Notes: generated from the sequence alone by a model not told the origin. A DNA stretch of 64,000 bases from Streptomyces sp. DHE7-1 (GCA_016432725.1 JACJDG010000003.1:4712001-4776000); one strand, 5' to 3'; shown: positions 8,881 through 18,303, counted from the first letter of the stretch. Made by a program: numbers and translations.

Positions 8881-9372
8881 GTGGCGGTGGGGCGGTCCTG
8901 CGCCGTTTGCGGGAACCGGCCGGATCGCTGTGACGGATGCCCCGCGCGGCCCGCTCTTCCCTATGTGACAGCGCACTACGTGACAGCACAGCAGGAGACC
9001 AGGCCGCATGCCGCGGCCAAGCCCGCACGCTGGGCCGCGGACACCGTGGCGGCCATGCGTGAGGGCGCGCGGCTCAGGCTCGACTACTCGGTGCAGAGCC
9101 TGTGGCGGGTGGACCGGATGATCGACGGCATCCGCCGCGAGGGCCCGCCCTACGCGGCGGTCGAGCACGCGTTGCGCGGCTTCGGCGCCTACGCGGGCGA
9201 GGTCGTCGCCCGCCGGACCGGCGCCGAGTGGTGGTCGTCCGGCGGCGAGCACTGGCTCCGCACGCCCGACGGCCGCCTGTGGGACCCCATCGACGAGGCC
9301 CGCCGCGCCTACGCCGGCCACGGCTCACTGCGCCTGTTGTGCCGGGACGCCACGAGCGGGACGGCCGGCTGA
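8881..9372 (+). CDS. hypothetical protein, paralogue of the gene at 13043
   Basis: The maximum extent is 163 aa from GTG 8881. The first part contains two CxxC pairs (CAVC and CDGC) about ten residues apart, a possible zinc site if it is translated. Later GTG starts near 8964-8979 would omit them. The core RLRLDYSVQSLWRVDRMIDG, then GFGAYAGEVVARRTGAEW and DGRLWDPIDEARR, aligns with the protein at 13043-13471. The function is unknown. The gene ends before a strong bidirectional hairpin. Confidence 0.6.
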   Translation: MAVGRSCAVCGNRPDRCDGCPARPALPYVTAHYVTAQQETRPHAAAKPARWAADTVAAMREGARLRLDYSVQSLWRVDRMIDGIRREGPPYAAVEHALRGFGAYAGEVVARRTGAEWWSSGGEHWLRTPDGRLWDPIDEARRAYAGHGSLRLLCRDATSGTAG

Positions 9373-9409
9373 CACCGGCGCGCCGGGCCGCGGACCGGCC
9401 CCGGACGCG

Positions 9410-9450
9410 CACCGGCCGGGACCCGCCGCGAGGCGGGATCCCGGCCGGTG
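9410..9450. terminator. bidirectional terminator between convergent genes
   Basis: A long inverted repeat (arms 9410-9427 and 9432-9450, one bulged A, GCGA tetraloop) separates the plus-strand hypothetical gene from the minus-strand amidase gene. Confidence 0.85.
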
Positions 9451-9463
9451 GGCCGAACGGGTG

Positions 9464-12154
9464 CTACGGCGCCAGCGTCACGCCCAGCCCGGCGCCCGTC
9501 GGGGTGCCGAGCATCGTCCTGCTCAGCACGGCCGTCTGGCTGTAGCCGAGGCCCGAGCTGTTGCTCGGCAGGTACATCAGGATGCCGTTGCCGCTGTCCT
9601 CGCCCGCCACGCCGAGCGTGAGGTCGGCGCGGCCGTACCCGGACAGGTCGGTCAGGGACACCGACGAGCCGGCCTTGTCACCGCTCTCGGTGTTGCCCGG
9701 CACGCCCGAGGTGTCCTGCGAGACCGCGATCGCGCCGGAGCCGGTGAGGCCCGAGGCGCCGCCCTTGACGAGCAGTGCCGAGCCCGTGTCGGCCCGGTTC
9801 ACGGCGTCCCGGGTGATGTCCTCGCCGGGCAGGCCGGTCAGGACGTCCGCGTAGCCGTCGCCGTTGTAGTCGCCGACCGAGACGGAGGCGCCCATGGCGT
9901 CACCGGACTCGTTGCCGCCGGGGACGCCGGTGGTGTCCTGGTGGACGGTGACCATGCCGGTGGTGGTGAACCCGCCGGAGGAGCCCGGTACCAGGGTGAC
10001 CTGGCCGCCCGACTTGCCCCCGGACTCGCTCGTGTACGGCTGGCCGATGACGATGTCGTCGTAGCCGTTGCCGTTCACGTCGCCCGCGGCGACCGACCGG
10101 CCGCCCTTGACCGAGATGACGCCCGCCTTGGTCAGGCCCGTCGCCGAGCCCGCGAACCGCACGACACGGCCGATGCCGCCCGTGTCCCGGTAGTTGAGGG
10201 CGACGTCGGCGTACCCGTCCCGGTTGAAGTCGCCGGTCGCGGCGTCCAGGTAGGCGACGGAGCCGGTGGCCGTGGTCAGGGCGCCGGAGGTGGTGGCGCC
10301 GCCGGTCAGCCGGACGTTCCAGCTGCCGCCCTTGCCGGTGCCGGCCGAGAAGACGTCCGCCTTGCCGTCGGCGTCGAAGTCGCCGACCGCGACGGCGGAG
10401 CCGAGCTTGGCGCCGGTCGCCGTGACGCTGCCCGACGTGGTGTACGAGAAGCCCGAGTCGAGGCCGGGGCCGTACAGGACGGTGACCGCGCCCCGGTCGG
10501 CGTGCCCGCTGGTGTCGTCCTCGCCGGGCGCGCCGACCGCGAGGTCGGCGTAGCCGTCACCGTTGACGTCGCCCCAGGCGGTCGAGGTGCCGAAGCTGTC
10601 ACCGGACTCGGAGGAGCCGGGGACGCCCGGGCTGCTCTGGGTGAGCGTGAGCCTGCTCGCGGGGACCGGACCGTCCACGCCGCCCGGCACGACCGTCACC
10701 GAGTTCGCCTTCGGGGTGCCCGCCACCAGGTCGGCCAGGCCGTCCCGGTCGCGGTCGGAGGTCGGCAGCGCGTGCGAGATGCCCGGGGTCTTCGCCAGCG
10801 CGGCGATCAGGGGCAGCTTGCTGTACAGGTTGTCGCCGGGGCAGGCGGTGGCGTTGGTGTCACGGTGCCCGAAGACCCGGGGCAGGGTGATGTCCTGGCC
10901 CTTGTCGATCAGGTTGCCGTCCTGCCCCTTGGGGCTGCCCGAGGTCAGCGTGACCTTGCCGGTCGGATCGATGCCGTACATCCCGAACTTCCACGCCACG
11001 ATCCGGGCGATCGAGTCGAGCGCGGCCCGGGACGGCTTCGCCGACATGTAGTTGCCGATGTAGGAGATGCCGACCGTGTTCGTGTTGAACCCGATGTCGT
11101 GCGCGCCCACCACCGGCAGGTCCATGCCGCCGCTGCGGCCCTCGAAGATCTGGCCGCAGCGGTCGACGACGAAGTTGTAGCCGATGTCGAAGTAGCCGCG
11201 GGAGAAGTGCTCCTGCTGGATGGTGCGCATCCGGGCCCGCGAGTCGGCGCAGGACACCGTGTTGTCGCTGTCGACACCGGTGTGGTGGATGACGGCGGCC
11301 TTGATCTCCGTGCCGTAGCTCGGCGTGCCGTCGTAGTCCGTGGAGGCACCCCACTCGGCCTGCGTGATGACCGGCGGCTTGACGACCGTGGAGGGCCGCG
11401 GCTCCGGGACGGTGCTCGACGGGGACGGGGAGACCGAGTCGGACACCGACGGCGAGGCGGACGTGCCGGCCGAGTCGGACACCGACGGCGAGGGGGACGA
11501 CGTCTCCGGCGCCGACACCGTGTCACTGGGCGCCGGGGAGTCCGTCGGTGACGACGGGTCGGACGGCGCCGACGACGTGGGGTCCACGGCGAAGGCGGCC
11601 GGCTGCGAGCCGCCCGCCGGGTCCGTGCCCGGGTCGAGCAGCCTGACGTCCATCCCGGCCGGGAGCCCGGACGTCGTGGTGCCGTCGGTGTTCACCACCC
11701 GGACCGCGACGCCGTCCGCGTCACCCGTCCACATGGAACCGGTACCGCCGCGCGCCTTGGCCCGCGCGCCCTCGGCGCCGTCCGCGGAGAACGGGTCGTC
11801 GGGCAGCTTCGCCCAGTCCGACCACTTCCCGGTCTCCCGCGAGCGGTAGCGGAGTTCCGGTGTGCCCTTCAGCTCGGCCCGCTCGTTGTCCCAGGTGAGC
11901 AGCGCGGCGCTGAACCGCTCGGTGTCCCGCTCGCCCAGCCCGCGGCGGCCCCCGCCCTGGTCCGCCAGCTTCACTGTGTGCACGGCGGCCCTGCGGCCCG
12001 CGCCCTTGCCGTCGTTGTGCGCACCCGGGTCCGCTACCGCGTAGGTGACGGCCCCGGCACCGCCCAGCACCACGGCGCCGAGCGTCAGCCACGCCCGTCG
12101 CTTGAGACTGAGCGGTCTGTACGCATGGGTCCTGCGAGGACTCAACTGTCCCAC
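9464..12154 (-). CDS. secreted N-acetylmuramoyl-L-alanine amidase (PGRP/Amidase_2) with FG-GAP repeats
   Basis: This 896-aa exported protein has a hydrophobic segment at about residues 19-41. A low-complexity Ser/Pro/Asp linker occupies roughly 185-255. The amidase/peptidoglycan-recognition domain runs from PVITQAEWGAS. IHHTG and GHRDTNATACPG supply the two His and the Cys that bind zinc in this family. The last 420 residues are FG-GAP/VCBS-type repeats, each with a DxNxDGxxD calcium-like loop such as GDVNGDGYADL. This suggests a surface or matrix-associated wall hydrolase. Confidence 0.9.
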   Translation of the reverse strand: MGQLSPRRTHAYRPLSLKRRAWLTLGAVVLGGAGAVTYAVADPGAHNDGKGAGRRAAVHTVKLADQGGGRRGLGERDTERFSAALLTWDNERAELKGTPELRYRSRETGKWSDWAKLPDDPFSADGAEGARAKARGGTGSMWTGDADGVAVRVVNTDGTTTSGLPAGMDVRLLDPGTDPAGGSQPAAFAVDPTSSAPSDPSSPTDSPAPSDTVSAPETSSPSPSVSDSAGTSASPSVSDSVSPSPSSTVPEPRPSTVVKPPVITQAEWGASTDYDGTPSYGTEIKAAVIHHTGVDSDNTVSCADSRARMRTIQQEHFSRGYFDIGYNFVVDRCGQIFEGRSGGMDLPVVGAHDIGFNTNTVGISYIGNYMSAKPSRAALDSIARIVAWKFGMYGIDPTGKVTLTSGSPKGQDGNLIDKGQDITLPRVFGHRDTNATACPGDNLYSKLPLIAALAKTPGISHALPTSDRDRDGLADLVAGTPKANSVTVVPGGVDGPVPASRLTLTQSSPGVPGSSESGDSFGTSTAWGDVNGDGYADLAVGAPGEDDTSGHADRGAVTVLYGPGLDSGFSYTTSGSVTATGAKLGSAVAVGDFDADGKADVFSAGTGKGGSWNVRLTGGATTSGALTTATGSVAYLDAATGDFNRDGYADVALNYRDTGGIGRVVRFAGSATGLTKAGVISVKGGRSVAAGDVNGNGYDDIVIGQPYTSESGGKSGGQVTLVPGSSGGFTTTGMVTVHQDTTGVPGGNESGDAMGASVSVGDYNGDGYADVLTGLPGEDITRDAVNRADTGSALLVKGGASGLTGSGAIAVSQDTSGVPGNTESGDKAGSSVSLTDLSGYGRADLTLGVAGEDSGNGILMYLPSNSSGLGYSQTAVLSRTMLGTPTGAGLGVTLAP

Positions 12155-12363
12155 CCCTAGAAAATGAACACGGTGACATCACCTGCCACACAGGTGACAC
12201 CTGTTCAGCGCGCGGACGGCGCCGAACGTCACCCCGGTCCGGGGCCCGGGGCCGGCCGCGGCCGCCGAACGGCCCCTCGCGGTACGGTCGGTGGCCGGAT
12301 CGTCGCCCGGGCACCCGGTGCGTTCGGGTCCGGCAGCGGCGAGCGGAAACGGGGCGGTCGGCA

Positions 12364-12857
12364 GTGGGACACATTCGCGTACTCGCGGCGGGGCTGGCGG
12401 TGTCGGCCTCGCTCGCCCCGCTCACCTCGTGCGCCTCGCCGGGGGACGGCGGCGACGAGCGGGGCCGGTGCTCCGTACGGACCGACCCGGCGCCGATCGA
12501 GAAGCGCTTCCCCGCCTTCGGGACGCCGGAGCGGACGCACTGGTGCGGTGTCGTCCTGAACGCCGGCGACGAACGCGTGCCCGGGCCCACGGACGTGCGG
12601 CTCGTCGGTGTCGTGCGCCTCGCGCCCGCGGCCTTCGCCAGGGTCGTCGGGGACCTGGGGAGAACCCGGTCGCGGAGGCCCCCAGGGGGCTGCCCGACGA
12701 GATCGCGGACCTCCTGCCCGGCGAGGCGCGCTGGCAGCGCAGCGACCGGCTCGACCGGGCCGTCACCCAGGGGCGCTACACCGGCTCGTTCCACGTCGAC
12801 ACGGCACACCGCACGGTGCTCGTGGACTGCGTCGACCCCGTCCCGCCGAAGCACTGA
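12364..12857 (+). CDS. putative lipoprotein (frameshifted in this sequence)
   Basis: From GTG 12364 the product begins MGHIRVLAAGLAVSASLAPL and reaches a lipobox-like LTSC at residue 21, so it is probably a secreted lipoprotein. The second half (ENPVAEAPRGLPDEIADLLPGEARW...) is in another frame. Restoring one base in the GGGG run at 12657-12660 joins the halves into about 164 aa ending DPVPPKH. Three further Cys, in RCSV, HWCGV and VDCVD, may form disulfides. The function is unknown. Confidence 0.6.
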
Positions 12858-13042
12858 ACGACGTCTGCCGGGCCCCGGGCCGATGCGCGAGTGACTCCGA
12901 AGGTTGTACGCCACCCATGACTTTCCTGTGTGGTGATGGACACTTCCGCTACCCGTGATGTTCGCGGGGGCGCCTCCGCTTGAGCAACTGGGGGATTGCG
13001 GCCCGTAGTTCTCCCGCTGCCGAGCCAAGGGGGAACCGTCTC

Positions 13043-13471
13043 ATGCGTGAAGTGTGCGAACGTCCGTCCGCCGAGGAGATGCGGGCCTGCGCGGCCGCCT
13101 TCGTCACGCGGGTCACCGCCCGCAACCGGCTGCCGCTGGACTACTCCGAGCGCAGCCTGCGGATCGTCGACTTCCTGATCGACGGACTGCGCAAGGGCGG
13201 CGCCGACCGGGAACGGGCGCACGGGACACTGCTCGGCCTGGGGGCGTACGTCGGTGAGGTGCTGGTGCGCCGCGCGGGGGCGGTGTGGGTCGACTTCGAC
13301 GCCGGCCAGCGCGCCTACTTCGGGCAGCCGGCCGGCGTCCGCATGGGGGACGGCCGGGTCTGGAACCCGCTGGGCAGGGTGGTCAACCGCTTCGAGTCCG
13401 GCGGCCCCGAGGAGTCCCTGCAGACCTTCTACCTGACCCTGCACGGCCGGGTGCGCAGGGCGGTCGCCTGA
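13043..13471 (+). CDS. hypothetical protein, paralogue of the gene at 8881
   Basis: The product is about 142 aa from ATG 13043, which is preceded by AAGGGGGAA. An in-frame upstream GTG/TTG extension is possible but lacks a good ribosome binding site. RLPLDYSERSLRIVDFLIDG, GLGAYVGEVLVRRAGAVW and DGRVWNPLGRVVNR parallel the gene at 8881-9372 almost motif for motif. It looks cytoplasmic and soluble. The family is unrecognised. The two copies flank the amidase and lipoprotein genes. Confidence 0.7.
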   Translation: MREVCERPSAEEMRACAAAFVTRVTARNRLPLDYSERSLRIVDFLIDGLRKGGADRERAHGTLLGLGAYVGEVLVRRAGAVWVDFDAGQRAYFGQPAGVRMGDGRVWNPLGRVVNRFESGGPEESLQTFYLTLHGRVRRAVA

Positions 13472-13578
13472 CGGCTTCCGCCGGACGCGCCGCGGGGCTG
13501 TGACAAAACTGTGAGCTGCGGCGCTGATGACCTTGGGGCTCGGGGACGGCCCGTGCCCGGTACGGACGAGGACGGTTC

Positions 13579-14238
13579 TTGGGCCAGGGAGGCGAACCCC
13601 GCCGCGTACAGGCGTACGACGGGGAACTGGGCGCTGCCGTCGCGCGGGCCCAGGACGGGGACGAGGCCGCGTTCGCGGCGGCGTACCGGATGGTGCAGCC
13701 GGGTCTGCTCGGCTACCTGCGCGGTCTGGTCGGCGAGGACGCGGAGGACGTGGCCTCCGACGCCTGGCTGGAGATAGCCCGCGACCTCGGACGGTTCAAG
13801 GGCGACGGCGCCGGGTTCCGCGGCTGGACCGCGACCATCGCCCGCCACCGGGCCCTGGACCACCTGCGCAGGCAGCGGGTACGGCCCCGCTCGGCGGCCG
13901 GGCTCGAACAGGACGTGCTGGACCTGCCCGGACCGCACAGCACGCACGACCAGGCACTGGAGTCCATCTCCACCCGGCGGGCCCTCGAACTGGTCCGCGC
14001 CCTGCCCCGCGACCAGGCCGAGGCCGTCCTGCTCCGGGTGGTCGTCGGTCTCGACGGCCCGTCCGTGGCGCGGGTCCTCGGCAAGCGCCCCGGCGCGGTC
14101 CGCACCGCCGCGTACCGCGGGCTGAAGCGGCTCGCCCGGCAGCTCGGCGGGACGGGCGCGGCGGACGAGGGTGTGACGGATGACGGCCCCCGGACGCTGG
14201 GGAGTCGAAATGAACGCAGACGGCCGGCGGCCGTATAG
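13579..14238 (+). CDS. ECF-type RNA polymerase sigma factor (module 1)
   Basis: The product is 219 aa from TTG 13579. Region 2 is visible as GYLRGLVGEDAEDVASDAWL and FRGWTATIARHRALDHLRRQ. Region 4 is LPRDQAEAVLLRVVVGLDGP with a recognition helix near VARVLGKRPGAVRTAAYRGL. It is about 60% similar by eye to the sigma factor at 15419. The literal stop is at 14236. If one G is restored in the GGGG at 14199-14202 the protein instead ends ...LGESK at 14213, overlapping the next ATG as ATGA, exactly as in the second module. Confidence 0.88.
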   Translation: MGQGGEPRRVQAYDGELGAAVARAQDGDEAAFAAAYRMVQPGLLGYLRGLVGEDAEDVASDAWLEIARDLGRFKGDGAGFRGWTATIARHRALDHLRRQRVRPRSAAGLEQDVLDLPGPHSTHDQALESISTRRALELVRALPRDQAEAVLLRVVVGLDGPSVARVLGKRPGAVRTAAYRGLKRLARQLGGTGAADEGVTDDGPRTLGSRNERRRPAAV

Positions 14239-15158
14239 GTCAGGCGGAAGCAGCATCAGCGGCACGACCAGCACAGGCAGTGGCACGAGGCTCCCGGGGC
14301 GATCCGGCGGGCCGGACCAGGGACGGGAACAGGCATGGGTGAACGGCTGAGCGGCGAGGGGCTGCCCGCCCGCCGGCGCGGGCACCCCGGCGGCGCCGTT
14401 CTCGGCCCCGCGCCGGCCGGTCCGGACACCGGCTTCGAGGCCCGGATCGCCGCCGCGCTCCGCGGAAACGGGGCGGACGCCATCGACCCCGAGGCCGAAC
14501 GGCGCGCCGTGACCGCCTTCCGCACCGCCCGCGACTCCGGGCGGGTCCCGGCGCGGACCCGGCGCCGGGACGACTGGCGGCCCGGGCGGCCGCGCCGCGC
14601 GAGTCTCTCGGCGCGGACCACGCTCTCGGTGTTCCTGGCGAGCCTCACACTGGGCGGCGTCGCCTTCGCGGCGATGGGCTCGCCCGGCTTCGCCCGGCAC
14701 GACGACGGCGGCACCGGCCCGCGCGGTACGCGGCCGCCGGCGAGCTCGGCACCCCGGCAGCCGGCCGCCGAGCCGGCCGGCTCCGCGGCCGCGGAGCCCC
14801 GGCCCGCCCGCACCACCCGGCCACCGCCCAGGACCTGCGCGCGCACTGCCGCGCCTTCGAGCAGGCCCGGGGCCGGGGCAAGGCGCTGGACTCGACGGCC
14901 TGGCAGCGGCTCGTCGTCGCCGCGGGCGGCGAGGACGAGGTCGCCGACTACTGCGCGGCGCGGACCACGCCCCCCGGGCGGACGACGCCCTCCGCGCGGC
15001 CGAGCCACCCGGACAACGGCACGGGCGGCGCGTCGGGCAGCGGTTCGGGCGGTGGCTCGGACCGGAGTTCGGGCAACGGCACGGGCAACGCGGCCGACAA
15101 CAGCGGAAGTCCGGGTCAGAAGGCGGCCGATCCCGAGGGGACCGGAGAGAAGAAGTGA
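14210..15158 (+). CDS. membrane-anchored partner protein of sigma module 1 (frameshifted in this sequence)
   Basis: The well-supported part runs from ATG 14335 (MGERLSGEGL...). It has a central membrane segment (TTLSVFLASLTLGGVAFAAM) and an Ala/Pro-rich stalk. The C-terminal extracytoplasmic motif HCRAFEQARGRGKALDS...ADYC precedes a Ser/Gly tail. One lost base near 14818-14822 separates these parts. ATG 14210 has an ideal GGGGAG site and overlaps the corrected sigma stop, so I prefer it. That start requires a second lost base between 14296 and 14346. The product would be about 316 aa. It may be an anti-sigma factor, but I see no zinc-binding anti-sigma motif. Confidence 0.6.
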
Positions 15159-15190
15159 CCCCGCCCGGGCGGAAGTCCGGGGCCAGGGCA

Positions 15191-15232
15191 ACGGCCGGGG
15201 CCGCCACCCCCCACAGGAGAGGCCCCGGCCGT
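15191..15232 (+). terminator. terminator after sigma module 1
   Basis: A perfect 12-bp GC inverted repeat (15191-15202 and 15221-15232) lies 32 bases after the stop of the partner gene. It separates the two sigma modules. Confidence 0.7.
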
Positions 15233-15418
15233 CGCGCTTCACGGGCCGCGCGGCGGCCCGTACTTTCTTCAGCGTCGGGAGTGCGTTTTCTGTCACACCC
15301 CGTCGCGCCCTGACACGTCACGAGTTAGTTGCATCTTCTACAGACATGGACGTGGGCGGGTTTCTCGCCGTAACGTGCCTTTCGCGCCGGACCGAAGACA
15401 TGGCGTAAAGGGAGTGCG

Positions 15419-16081
15419 GTGCTGGGGGACGACGCGGAGCTGACCACCGCGGTGCGTGCGGCACAGGACGGGGACGAGACCGCTTTCCGGACGGTGTACC
15501 GCGCGGTGCAGCCGCGACTGCTGGGATATGTACGCACGCTGGTCGGAGATCCGGACGCGGAGGACGTCGCGTCCGAGGCATGGCTCCAGATCGCCCGGGA
15601 CCTCGACCGGTTCAGCGGCGACGCCGACCGCTTCCGCGGCTGGGCCGCCCGGATCGCCCGCAACCGCGCGCTCGACCACATACGGATGCGCGGCCGCCGC
15701 CCCGCCATCGGCGGCGACGAAACGGAACTGACCGGCCGGGCCGCCGACTCCGACACGGCGGGCGAGGCCATCGAGGCACTGACCACCGACAGCACCCTCT
15801 CGCTCATCGCGCGGCTCCCGCAGGACCAGGCCGAAGCGGTCGTGCTGCGCGTGGTGATGGGCCTCGACGCCAAGTCCGCGGCCGAGGCGCTCGGCAAACG
15901 CGCGGGCGCGGTGCGCACCGCCGCGCACCGGGGCCTGAAACGGCTCGCGGAGCTGCTCGGCGGCGATCCGGAATCGGCGGGTGCGCTCGACGCGCTGCCG
16001 CCCCAGCGAGAGCCGCGTGGCCGCGCGGTGACGTCCGCCACTGTGACGCATACGCGTCCGCGGACGCAGAAGGACATGTGA
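15419..16081 (+). CDS. ECF-type RNA polymerase sigma factor (module 2)
   Basis: This 220-aa protein starts at a GTG behind AAGGGAG. Region 2 reads LLGYVRTLVGDPDAEDVASE and FRGWAARIARNRALDHIRMR. Region 4 reads LPQDQAEAVVLRVVMGLDAK with the helix AAEALGKRAGAVRTAAHRGL. The stop overlaps the next ATG (ATGTGATGG), so the partner is translationally coupled. It clearly arose by tandem duplication with 13579. Promoter targets are not visible. Confidence 0.9.
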   Translation: MLGDDAELTTAVRAAQDGDETAFRTVYRAVQPRLLGYVRTLVGDPDAEDVASEAWLQIARDLDRFSGDADRFRGWAARIARNRALDHIRMRGRRPAIGGDETELTGRAADSDTAGEAIEALTTDSTLSLIARLPQDQAEAVVLRVVMGLDAKSAAEALGKRAGAVRTAAHRGLKRLAELLGGDPESAGALDALPPQREPRGRAVTSATVTHTRPRTQKDM

Positions 16082-17206
16082 TGGCCGACGAGCGCTGTGT
16101 TCCTCCGGGGACGACCCCCGGGACCCTGACGAGTGGCTCACCGGGGAAACGGCGGAACGTCTGCTGCGCGGAGAGTCACCGGCGTCCCTCGACCCCGCGG
16201 TCCGTGACCAGGCCGAACGCCTCGCCGAAGCGCTGAGCGCGCTCTCCGTCCCGGCGGCCGACGCGAGCGGTGAACTGCGCGGCGAGGAGGCCGCGCTGGC
16301 CGCGTTCCGCAAGGCCCGCGAGGCGGCCGAGTCCGAGCGCACCGCCGCCGCCTTCGGCGACGGCGCCCCCGGCAGGGCCGCCGCGCCCGTCGCGGCCGGC
16401 ACCGGCGAGGGCCTGGTCCGCATCGGCGCCCCGGCCCGTTCCGGAAGCCGCTCCCGCCGCCCGCGCTGGGCCCGGCCGGTCCGCCTGACGCTCGCCGCGG
16501 CGGTGGCCGCCGGCACGCTGGGCGGGGTCGCGATGGCCGCGGGCAGCGGAGTGCTGCCCATCCCGTTCCAGGAGGACCGCCCGGCTCCCGCCGCCTCCGT
16601 CTCCGCGGACGAGACGCACGGACGGCCGCGCGTCTCGCCCTCCGCCCGGACCCCGCAGGGCCCCGGCGACGGCACGGTCACCCCTCGCGGCCCCGGCGCG
16701 TCCGCCGGCGGAGCCCCTCGGGCGGCGCCACCATCGGCACCGACAAGGGCGGAACCCCCGGCCCCGGCGCGTCCCGCGGGACCACCGGCAACTGGTGGCG
16801 GGACGCCACCACGGCCTGCCGCGACATCCGGGACGGCAAGGACCTGGGCAACAGCCGCAAGCGGGCCCTGGAGGGCCTGGCGGGCGGTGCCGCGCGGGTC
16901 GGCAAGTACTGCGACGCCGTCCTGACGGGCCGGCCCCCCACCGGCGGGGACGACGACGCCGGCGACGGCTCGGGCGACGGCTCGGGCAAGGCCGGGAACG
17001 GCGGCGGCAAGGACAAGGGCGGCACCGGCAACGGTGACGAGAACGGCCAGGGCGGCGACGAGGACGGCCGAGGCCGCGGTCATCACGGCGGCCGGCACCG
17101 GGGTGCGGCGGTGCCTCCCTCCCCGGCGGACCGCACGCCCGCGGGCCCCGGCCGGCGCGCCGCCGCTCCGGTCCCCTCGCCGAGCCCCACGTACTCCGCC
17201 CTCTGA
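16081..17206 (+). CDS. membrane-anchored partner protein of sigma module 2 (two frameshifts in this sequence)
   Basis: It starts MADERCVPPG at ATG 16081. Restoring one base at 16107-16110 (GGGG) continues into DPDEWLTGETAERLLRGESP and a helical cytoplasmic part. A membrane segment (VRLTLAAAVAAGTLGGVAMA) follows. Restoring one base at 16714-16717 (CCCC) leads to the outer domain with WWRDATTACRDIRDGKDLGN...VGKYC and a Gly/Asp-rich tail ending PSPTYSAL. The product is about 375 aa. The C...KYC pair matches the partner of module 1. It may regulate the sigma factor, but this is inferred only from coupling and topology. Confidence 0.7.
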
Positions 17207-17247
17207 CCACCCGCTCCGGGCTCGCCTCACCCCTGTGACCTGCGAAT

Positions 17248-17281
17248 ACACCTCTCGCGAAATTTTTTTCGCGAGAGGTGT
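17248..17281. terminator. strong bidirectional terminator
   Basis: A perfect 14-bp stem (ACACCTCTCGCGAA and its complement) flanks an AT-only loop. On either strand it gives a hairpin followed by U residues. It lies between convergent genes and is one of the few AT-rich spots in the window. Confidence 0.92.
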
Positions 17282-17427
17282 GACGTTTCCGGGCCCCTCG
17301 ACGCAGTAATGAGTGAGCCGACTGGTCATCGGCCGTCGCACTGAGCCGGGGTTCCCCCCGTACCTACGGCTCGTGCATATGGCGCGGGCGGGACACGTTC
17401 CCCGGTCCCGCCCGCGCCCCGAATCCC

Positions 17428-18303
17428 TCACCAGTGGACGACGACCTTGTCGCCCACCCGCACCTGGGCGAACAGCGCGGCGATCGCCGCCTCGTCCCGG
17501 ACGTTGACGCAGCCGTGCGAGCCACCCGCGTAGCCCCGGGCCGCGAAGTCGTACGAGTAGTGCACCGCCTGGCCGCCGCTGAAGAACAGCGCGTACGGCA
17601 TCGGGGAGTCGTAAAGCGTCGACACATGGTGCCGGGACTTCCAGTAGACGTGGAACACACCCTCACGGGTCGGCGTGTACTGGCTGCCGAAGCGGACCGA
17701 CATCGTCTCGACCGTGCGCCCGTCGACCATCCACCGCAGGGTCCGGCTGGTCTTGCTGACGCACAGCACCCGCCCGGTCAGACAGCGCGGGTCGGGCGGG
17801 TCGGCCGGCTGGCCGCCCATCAGGTACAGCTCCCACTTGCCCGGCCGGTGGGTCATGCCCAGCAACCGCTGCCAGGTGACGGTGTCCAGCTCGCCGGTCC
17901 GCGGCAGCCCGCGCTTGCCCTGGAAGCCGCTGACGGCGCGCTCGGTCAGATCGTCGTACGTCCCGGTCGGCCCGTCGAACAGCCACTCGGCCTGGCGCAG
18001 CCGTGCCTGAAGCTCACGCACGCCCGTACCGCTGTCGCCGCGCGACCACAGCACCCGGGGCGCGGCCCCCGTGGGCCGGACGGCGGGGGTCGGAGCGGCC
18101 CGCCCGGCCGACCCGGCCGCCCCGCCGGACTGGGCCGACCGGGTGGCAGTGGGAGCGTGGCTGGACGGCAGCTCGATGCGCACCGGCAGGTGGTGCTTGC
18201 CGTCGGCGTCCGCGGGCCGCACGGTGCAGGCGCTGAGCGCGGCGAGGGCGGCGGTCGAGACGAGTGCGGCGAGTACGGCGGCAGATCTCCCCGGGATCCT
18301 CAT
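17428..18303 (-). CDS. lipoprotein L,D-transpeptidase (YkuD) with peptidoglycan-binding domain
   Basis: The product is about 291 aa from ATG 18303. The signal peptide ends in the lipobox LSAC. A PG_binding_1 repeat (GTGVRELQARLRQAEWLFDG...TERAVSGFQ) follows. The YkuD catalytic domain has the signature HGCVNV, with the nucleophilic Cys, preceded by YDFAARGYAGGS. It would make 3-3 cross-links in peptidoglycan outside the membrane. There are additional Cys in PRCL and VLCVS. It is convergent with the sigma module and separated from it by the hairpin at 17248. Confidence 0.9.
   Translation of the reverse strand: MRIPGRSAAVLAALVSTAALAALSACTVRPADADGKHHLPVRIELPSSHAPTATRSAQSGGAAGSAGRAAPTPAVRPTGAAPRVLWSRGDSGTGVRELQARLRQAEWLFDGPTGTYDDLTERAVSGFQGKRGLPRTGELDTVTWQRLLGMTHRPGKWELYLMGGQPADPPDPRCLTGRVLCVSKTSRTLRWMVDGRTVETMSVRFGSQYTPTREGVFHVYWKSRHHVSTLYDSPMPYALFFSGGQAVHYSYDFAARGYAGGSHGCVNVRDEAAIAALFAQVRVGDKVVVHW

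Noticed and set aside
9461..11551. 696-codon plus-strand frame over the amidase gene
   Set aside because: Antisense shadow of the FG-GAP repeats. The minus strand carries clear zinc amidase motifs and the expected third-position GC bias.
11400..11600. Possible tandem repeat or CRISPR-like array in GTCGGACACCGACGGCGAG units
   Set aside because: These bases encode the Ser/Pro/Asp linker of the secreted amidase. The units are few, vary in length and lack spacers.
12171..12202. Repeated GGTGACA near the amidase and lipoprotein starts as an AfsQ1 site
   Set aside because: The two GTGAC units are 16 bases apart, not 6, so they do not fit the AfsQ1 consensus.
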